From contig NC_087084.1 in assembly GCF_026151205.1 (NCBI RefSeq), positions 13,842,235-13,906,234 on the forward strand: DNA of 64,000 bases, in the 5' to 3' direction. A program made the position numbers and the translations under genes. Shown here in pieces: positions 59,901 through 64,000 of this stretch; the stretch's first letter is position 1; each line of letters opens with the position of its first letter. Source of the DNA: Bolinopsis microptera. Taxonomy: Eukaryota > Ctenophora > Tentaculata > Lobata > Bolinopsidae. A model generated the notes under the pieces. It did no database searches, was not told the origin of the DNA, and saw nothing but the letters and a program-made list of their open reading frames with translations.

Positions 59901-60349
59901 AGGCGTACTTAGAAAAGTTTAGAACTTGTGCTAGAACACGAAGTAAAGACAAGCAAAAATTGGGAAGCGACTTCTATGAAAAACAGCACACAAAACCGCT
60001 ATTTAAGAAAAATGGTTTACTAACCATACACAGTTTGTTCAAACACACATGTTTATTGGAAATGTTCAAAATCAATAAATTAGAATCCCCAGTCCCACTC
60101 CTAAATCTATTTCACAGATCATCAAGACGTGCTGATCGATTCATCACTCCAACCCCATCCACCTCCTTCATATATCAATCGACAAAAATGTGGAACGATT
60201 GTAGAAACACTGCTAGCAATATCAACTTCTCTACATCAACGAACCTTGTAAAATCCACAATAAAAAAGGAGTTACTCGGCATGCAGTCCAGGTACGACGA
60301 TATAGATTGGTGTGAACTGAACTTCGATTCCAACGAACTGAAATTCTAA
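56990..60349 (+). CDS. LINE ORF2, intact: PHD, endonuclease, reverse transcriptase
   Basis: The frame is uninterrupted. The first ATG is at 57074, but the PHD-like finger begins earlier (CLVCAKF...CCECDCPMHHKC...FYCPKC), so the real start is upstream, near the ORF1 stop, without an ATG; reinitiation or frameshift is likely. Endonuclease: FQNIDGNKSNFD, IALAETNEGP, YLAGDFNIDL, SHHSPIF. A Cys cluster (CQCPICCSKR) sits between the domains. Reverse transcriptase: FIDLSKAFDTI, PQGSCLGPLLFIIYINDL, FADDTNIFV, KFLGVIIDDQLKW. From the ATG the product is 1091 aa. Confidence 0.92.
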   Translation: MIKEVCLVCAKFINVGQFIVECCECDCPMHHKCYTKSINNDTLSDDFYCPKCVHLAVIRYNPFRLACTNLSDIESSELDDTIIKVDQILNNCVSYNVKEFNKALDNQMNEFSSLLFQNIDGNKSNFDTFAIESHRLTKKFSIIALAETNEGPESSSLYQLTGYNSFYQNTIPDKKKGTGVALYVCDTLSARVNGNVSHITEHLETLFVAVSSTTSPVTVGVMYRPPSGNVNVALSELSDILDSLPKCSYLAGDFNIDLHDKNSTIVQRYEEILLSKGFFPLISLATHEKPGCKASCIDNIITNDIESIVASGILTDRISHHSPIFQIFDRNLDSSRIDLKYKQYYDYNKPNVKAFLQTLEHDLNNNVIDNFTTFHDIFKDCIDRTCKLETPKCSKRTALNNPWITPDLVGKISYQHELYDKWVKVRKVKCKFGEIENKGGTCQCPICCSKRDKYKKYSDCRRKVKKDRRNAQSKFYGGKFAELHGNSKKTWELINQIRGKRKRQTKPLFTINNEKITNRRVIANEFNKYFVSLASNLNEAYNEIGELVINGIPSIYDYLPKSNTTSIYMHDCTIDEVCKIISELKNGKSSDIPIHVVKASSRIIAPLLSVLYNECLKEGIFPDDLKIGRISSIYKKENEELLENYRPVSTLAVFGKLFEKIIYSRLYSFFQSQNMIYENQYGFRKNYSTSHALNFSVNYIESCLNKKQHVLGIFIDLSKAFDTISADKLLSKLDNYGIRGNANKLIASYLSNRYQYVSVLGEESDKLPVLFGVPQGSCLGPLLFIIYINDLYRATELGKFILFADDTNIFVADECKIKLYERANQILKLVQLYMKCNLLHINIKKCCYIHFKPTNRKSKVEHNEEEHVLTLNNVVIKQVKKVKFLGVIIDDQLKWDAHIRSLNTKLKCESGKICRIRHIIPEKLYKELSYTLFESHLRFGISVWGGLSNNRLEPIFITQKKCVRILFGNREAYLEKFRTCARTRSKDKQKLGSDFYEKQHTKPLFKKNGLLTIHSLFKHTCLLEMFKINKLESPVPLLNLFHRSSRRADRFITPTPSTSFIYQSTKMWNDCRNTASNINFSTSTNLVKSTIKKELLGMQSRYDDIDWCELNFDSNELKF

Positions 60350-60985
60350 TGTCTACTCAATGAAGATATGCTGAGCGCTAAAGCCGATTGAAATGTTAAT
60401 GTCTAAAGTATAAAATTTCGGCGGTCACGCCGCGCATTTTGCGCGCTGTGCCGCTATTTTTGGCCCATCTTATCAGATATTATTTACAATGTACTCGCAC
60501 AGTACATGCAGGGCATGCCTCAAGATCATATTAGTGTAGGAATCATTATGTTTTCAACAATTCATTATATGTCGAATTCAGCAGTGGGTCCTCTCTTCGT
60601 CCGGTTTGTGTGTTTGTCGCCTGTCTGGACTCTCGTAGTCATGTAATTTTTAATTTTTAATTTCTAATTTGTTATTTTAATTTTAATTTTAATTTTTCAA
60701 TTTTCTAAATGTGTGTTCTGCTCCGGGACTCGATTACCGTTTCGGCTTTCTTGAGACTGTAAATTTGGAAAGCCAACTATGCGGGGCGCCTGCCCACCAG
60801 CACTGAAGAGTGATCAAAGAATTAACTAAAATTTCCTAATATAACGATTGAATATAGAGTTGTTTAACCGGCGCGGCCATGGGTGTGTGGCCTAGCTTTG
60901 GCTGCACACCTATGACTGCGCTGTTGCTGGTGGACAGGCGCAGTTTTTGTTGTGCAGTAGTGTTGCAAGAGAATAAAACCAACTT

Positions 60986-61618
60986 ATTATGTACTAAATG
61001 GAATCAAGAATATTATTGACTATATTTGATAACGATGAATTGTAAATTTCGATCAATTTATATTTTCGGTCTCCAATTATTGAACTGCGGAAGCTGGTTG
61101 CCTCAACAATGTTGACTATGCATGGTATGACTGAATTGTAAACACGTGATAACTGAACGAAAAATAAATGATGAACATGATTCAAAAACTGTAAACCACC
61201 AAATGAATTATCGCTTAAATTTAAATAAGTATTTAAACAAAAACCATCATGTGCCGTTAAGCAGCAGGGCGCGGCTCATCTGGGCCACAGCAAATCGGCG
61301 AAAATGGGTTCGAAAAAGCCACTATTGGCACTCGAGTCCTTGATCTTTCCGATGGTTCACTGGGGCTTTTGAGCTGCCGTCCTTCAGCTTCTGTAAACTG
61401 AAATTACTACCAATCCAAGTTGAGGCAATCAGCCGACGCGCGGCTTTCATGGTTATATATGATATGTTTAATCTGTAATAATATGTTTAATCTGTAATGA
61501 TATGTTTAATCTGTAATAAAGATCAAAATTCAAATTTGTTTCTCAATATATGGAACAAATATTTTACGAGTATCACCTGTTAATGAAGTCATCAGATCTG
61601 TTACTCTGATCAACGGTA
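60986..61618. other. repeat-derived spacer
   Basis: No gene. Three copies of a 19-bp unit (ATATGTTTAATCTGTAATA) lie at about 61458-61520. Confidence 0.5.
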
Positions 61619-61690
61619 TAGTTGTGGAACACAACAAGGAAATTGAGGATAATCTTGTGCGAGGGTAGGGACCCAGATGTCGTTTGATAA
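61619..61690. repeat. dispersed ~70-bp repeat, copy 2
   Basis: GTTGTGGAACACAACAAGGA through AGGGACCCAGATGTCGTTT, the partner of 53961-54030. Confidence 0.75.
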
Positions 61691-61929
61691 ATAATTAATG
61701 TTGGTTGGGGAAATATTTATTATATATTTTGTCACATAGTGCGATGATATTTTGTAGACATGTGTGATGATGTGATGTCATAATTTTTACTTCTACTTAA
61801 TTGTTTTCGTGGCACACCTGTGCATTTTAAGTCTCATATGATATCATTTAGCTATCAACCTTGGATCACAACTTTAGCACATACAAGACTCTGCACACAT
61901 CTTAGGGAAATGATACCACCTTGGGGGCC

Positions 61930-62340
61930 GGGGGTACGGGTCTTCATCAAAATTCTCTCGAAATTGATTTTATAGTTGTTTCTGATATCTATCAGAAGGG
62001 AAGGGAAAGATATCTATCAGCTGCTTTTGGTCCCATGAAAAAATATTGTTCCTATCTGAAATTATCGCTGGTCAAAGGTCAGCGCTTATGTGTGATTGTA
62101 TTGCGCGAGCGATTTTCAATCGCGTGTCCTGAAAATCGAGTCAAAAAGTCTATCTTCTCCTACATTTTTTGAGCAATCACCCTGAAACTTTCAGGATACG
62201 TTCTAGGGATCATTTAAAAGAGATGTATCGAGCCGAATTTTAAGATAGTCCTCAGAAAATTTTTTAATTGATTTGAAAATCCTGGACCTAAAAATGAGGT
62301 CCAAGATTTTCAAAATCAACAGCTTTATTTGATGTTGATC
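61930..62340. mobile_element. diverged relative of the 974-bp MITE
   Basis: Shares long blocks with 15090-15420, for example AAAGGTCAGCGC, GATTGTATTGCGCGAGCGAT and TCTATCTTCTCCTACATTTT, then AGCAATCACCCTGAAACTTT. The outer terminal repeats of the 974-bp copy are not present here. Confidence 0.75.
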
Positions 62341-62344
62341 AGAT

Positions 62345-62383
62345 AAACATCAAATTTTGATGTATTATCAAAATTTGATGTTT
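62345..62383. other. perfect inverted repeat
   Basis: Arms AAACATCAAATTTTGAT and ATCAAAATTTGATGTTT with a 5-nt loop. It adjoins the MITE relative and may be part of it. Confidence 0.8.
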
Positions 62384-63115
62384 TTATATTTTTAGCTTTG
62401 GATGAAAACTTTTAAAGGGATTCTATTTTTATTTTTTCAGATCTGACATGATATGGTAGCCTATGATAATTAGATTTTTATCATCATCATGTCCTCTGAA
62501 GGAATATCAGTTATTTTTGGAAGTAAGCATTTTTTATGGACAACATTCCAAAGCTTGTCAAAGTTTACAAAAAGGTATTTGATTTATTTTGAAGAATGAC
62601 TGTCAGACTTGTTTCACGATTTTGAAATGTCGATCGCTTCAAAAAGGGAGTATGGGCAGATAATCTTTGAGGATACTGAAATGCAGTAGTATTTGAAAGA
62701 AAGGGGGGACCCCTACCCATGTAGCTGAGACACTTCACAGCAAGAAGACCAAAGTGGCTCTTGCTTGTTAAGGGTGCACCTGCCTAAGCAGTGGGTTGGG
62801 AGTCCCCCGCGGCCCTCCCCTGGGATCATTTCGTCCATAAAACCTACAATAAATAATCTATAAAATTTACATTACAAAATTAGGACACCTCATAGCTCAT
62901 CTTCTGAGGGATGAGATTGAAGGATTCGTCATCCAGTCCAAAGTGCTGGGCTTTTTGTCTTTCTCTCCCTATTTGAACAGTTAAAATGTTAAGTCTGTTA
63001 AAAATAAGTTTTTCATTACTTTTCTTGGAGTTTGGACACATTTAATTTACTCATACCATTGTATATAAATGTATCATAATTTCCCTTAAATCAAGCATAT
63101 TAGTTCTAGCTAGAG
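62384..63115. other. upstream region of the CHCH gene
   Basis: No coding sequence is seen. It has a GC-richer patch at 62760-62825. Confidence 0.5.
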
Positions 63116-63814
63116 ATGCCAATCAATGGAAGGTACTACCAAAGACCGCTCTTTGCACGTGATCATATCAACAAGCAGCATGCTATGGATAAAGTAGAAG
63201 GAAAGGGAGAAAAGTTTTGTGCTCAGGAGATGTTTGAATACTTCAGTTGCTCACAGTAAGCAGTTTGTTTTACATTTCCAATTTAAATTGATTTTGTAAT
63301 CTGAAATACGTTTATACCCCCACCATTTCTTTTCCATTTCATTTTACCCTAATTTAATGCTGATAATTATGCATCGTTCAGGCGAAATAGAAATAACATC
63401 GATTCTTGTCGAGGAGAAGCTGATGCTATCAGACGTTGCATGAATAAAACATTTAAAGATATAACAGCTAAACAAGTAAGCACACAATTTAAACATTATT
63501 TGTGATATATAATTATATATAACATACAATGTGAAATACTTATAATTATATGAAATAAAGCTTTAAAAAAGATAGGAAATAATTCAAACATTGAAACAAA
63601 TTGGCATTTCATACTGTACTGGGGAAACTTAAATGATTGAAGCTCATAGTACAATTTGAAACCATGTCAGGTTATAATAAATTATCACATTGTAAGAAAA
63701 CAATAAATTGATACTATACTCTGTAACACACGGCATCTTTTTCAGATACCGTTAAGGACGCAGCAGTTTCTGAAATTACCTAGAATGGTGAATAAGATGA
63801 AACATCTGAAATGA
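63116..63814 (+). CDS. CHCHD1: twin CX9C (CHCH) protein, CHCHD1/mS37-like
   Basis: Three exons, 63116-63255, 63382-63475 and 63746-63814, join in phase to give 100 codons. Two CX9C motifs are visible: CAQEMFEYFSC and CRGEADAIRRC, the pattern oxidised in the mitochondrial intermembrane space. The basic N-terminus, the spacing (QRNRNNIDS between motifs) and the short LPRMVNKMKHL-type tail resemble CHCHD1, a component of the small mitochondrial ribosomal subunit. Other small CHCH proteins are possible. The donors are GTAAGC in both introns. Confidence 0.75.
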
Positions 63815-64000
63815 ACAATTGTAACTGAAGTGTCACATCACTTCAAACATCTAACACAACTCTAAACGCCCTTGCCTTGATACCTGAAGATGTACGATTG
63901 TTGTTACTTTTTGTTGGTTATTCAATTTCCATCAAAACCAGAGAAGTTTTTCAGAGTTCTATGATCAAGAGACATACTTTAGGGAAATTCGAATATTGAA

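Larger units (their letters stand above)
54360..60985 (+). mobile_element. LINE (CR1/L2-group-like), split by another LINE
   Basis: ORF1 starts around 54377, is broken at about 54712, and resumes at about 56591. ORF2 follows (56990-60349), with a 3' region to about 60985 ending in GAGAATAAAACC. The insert is the minus-strand LINE 54713-56590. The protein is similar to, but clearly diverged from, that of the element at 33012-37498. Confidence 0.85.

Overview
This is nuclear DNA from an invertebrate animal. The evidence is spliced genes with short introns and GT/AG junctions, animal gene families (class A GPCR, tetraspanin, theta GST, dual-specificity phosphatase, CEP290-like coiled coil, CHCHD1-like protein, SOUL protein), PHD-endonuclease-RT LINEs, MITEs and an interstitial TTAGGG tract. 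The sequence is AT-rich and unusually full of tandem arrays. I cannot name the species; a cnidarian-like or other non-vertebrate metazoan fits best.

Layout. 1-2354 is a (TAG)n array. 3873-5710 (-) holds five exons of a class A GPCR, TM1 to TM5. 7098-13414 (-) is a ten-exon gene of about 401 codons that I do not recognise, with an intronless SOUL gene (8593-9423) in one of its introns. 14536-16471 (-) is a small three-exon gene with a 974-bp MITE in an intron. 18-21 kb is sparse, with possible exons, a telomere-like tract and a fold-back MITE. 22.2-25.1 kb is a 7-bp array carrying a 1147-bp DNA transposon. 27058-42693 (-) is a complete six-exon theta-class GST. Its third intron contains, on the opposite strand, a six-exon gene (32137-40449) for a NERD nuclease fused to an SF1 helicase, and that gene has a LINE in one of its own introns. 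45663-47540 (-) is the 3' end of a CEP290-like gene. 48149-48952 (+) is an intronless tetraspanin. 50445-51903 (-) is a dual-specificity phosphatase. 53-61 kb is a transposon graveyard: a LINE interrupted by a second, inverted LINE, plus MITEs. 63116-63814 (+) is a small twin-CX9C gene.

Two patterns stand out. First, many minisatellites are not placed at random: their units are copies of the end of a neighbouring coding exon together with its splice donor (GPCR exon 5, GST exons 3 and 4, two CEP290-like exons), its stop codon (GST and CEP290-like last exons), or its splice acceptor (two exons of the unknown gene). Second, the NERD-helicase has a basic, NLS-like first exon followed by four tandem, frame-preserving copies of a 36-38 codon exon derived from the start of its last exon. 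All splice structures are read by eye from GT/AG sites, phase and protein similarity, and have no transcript support.
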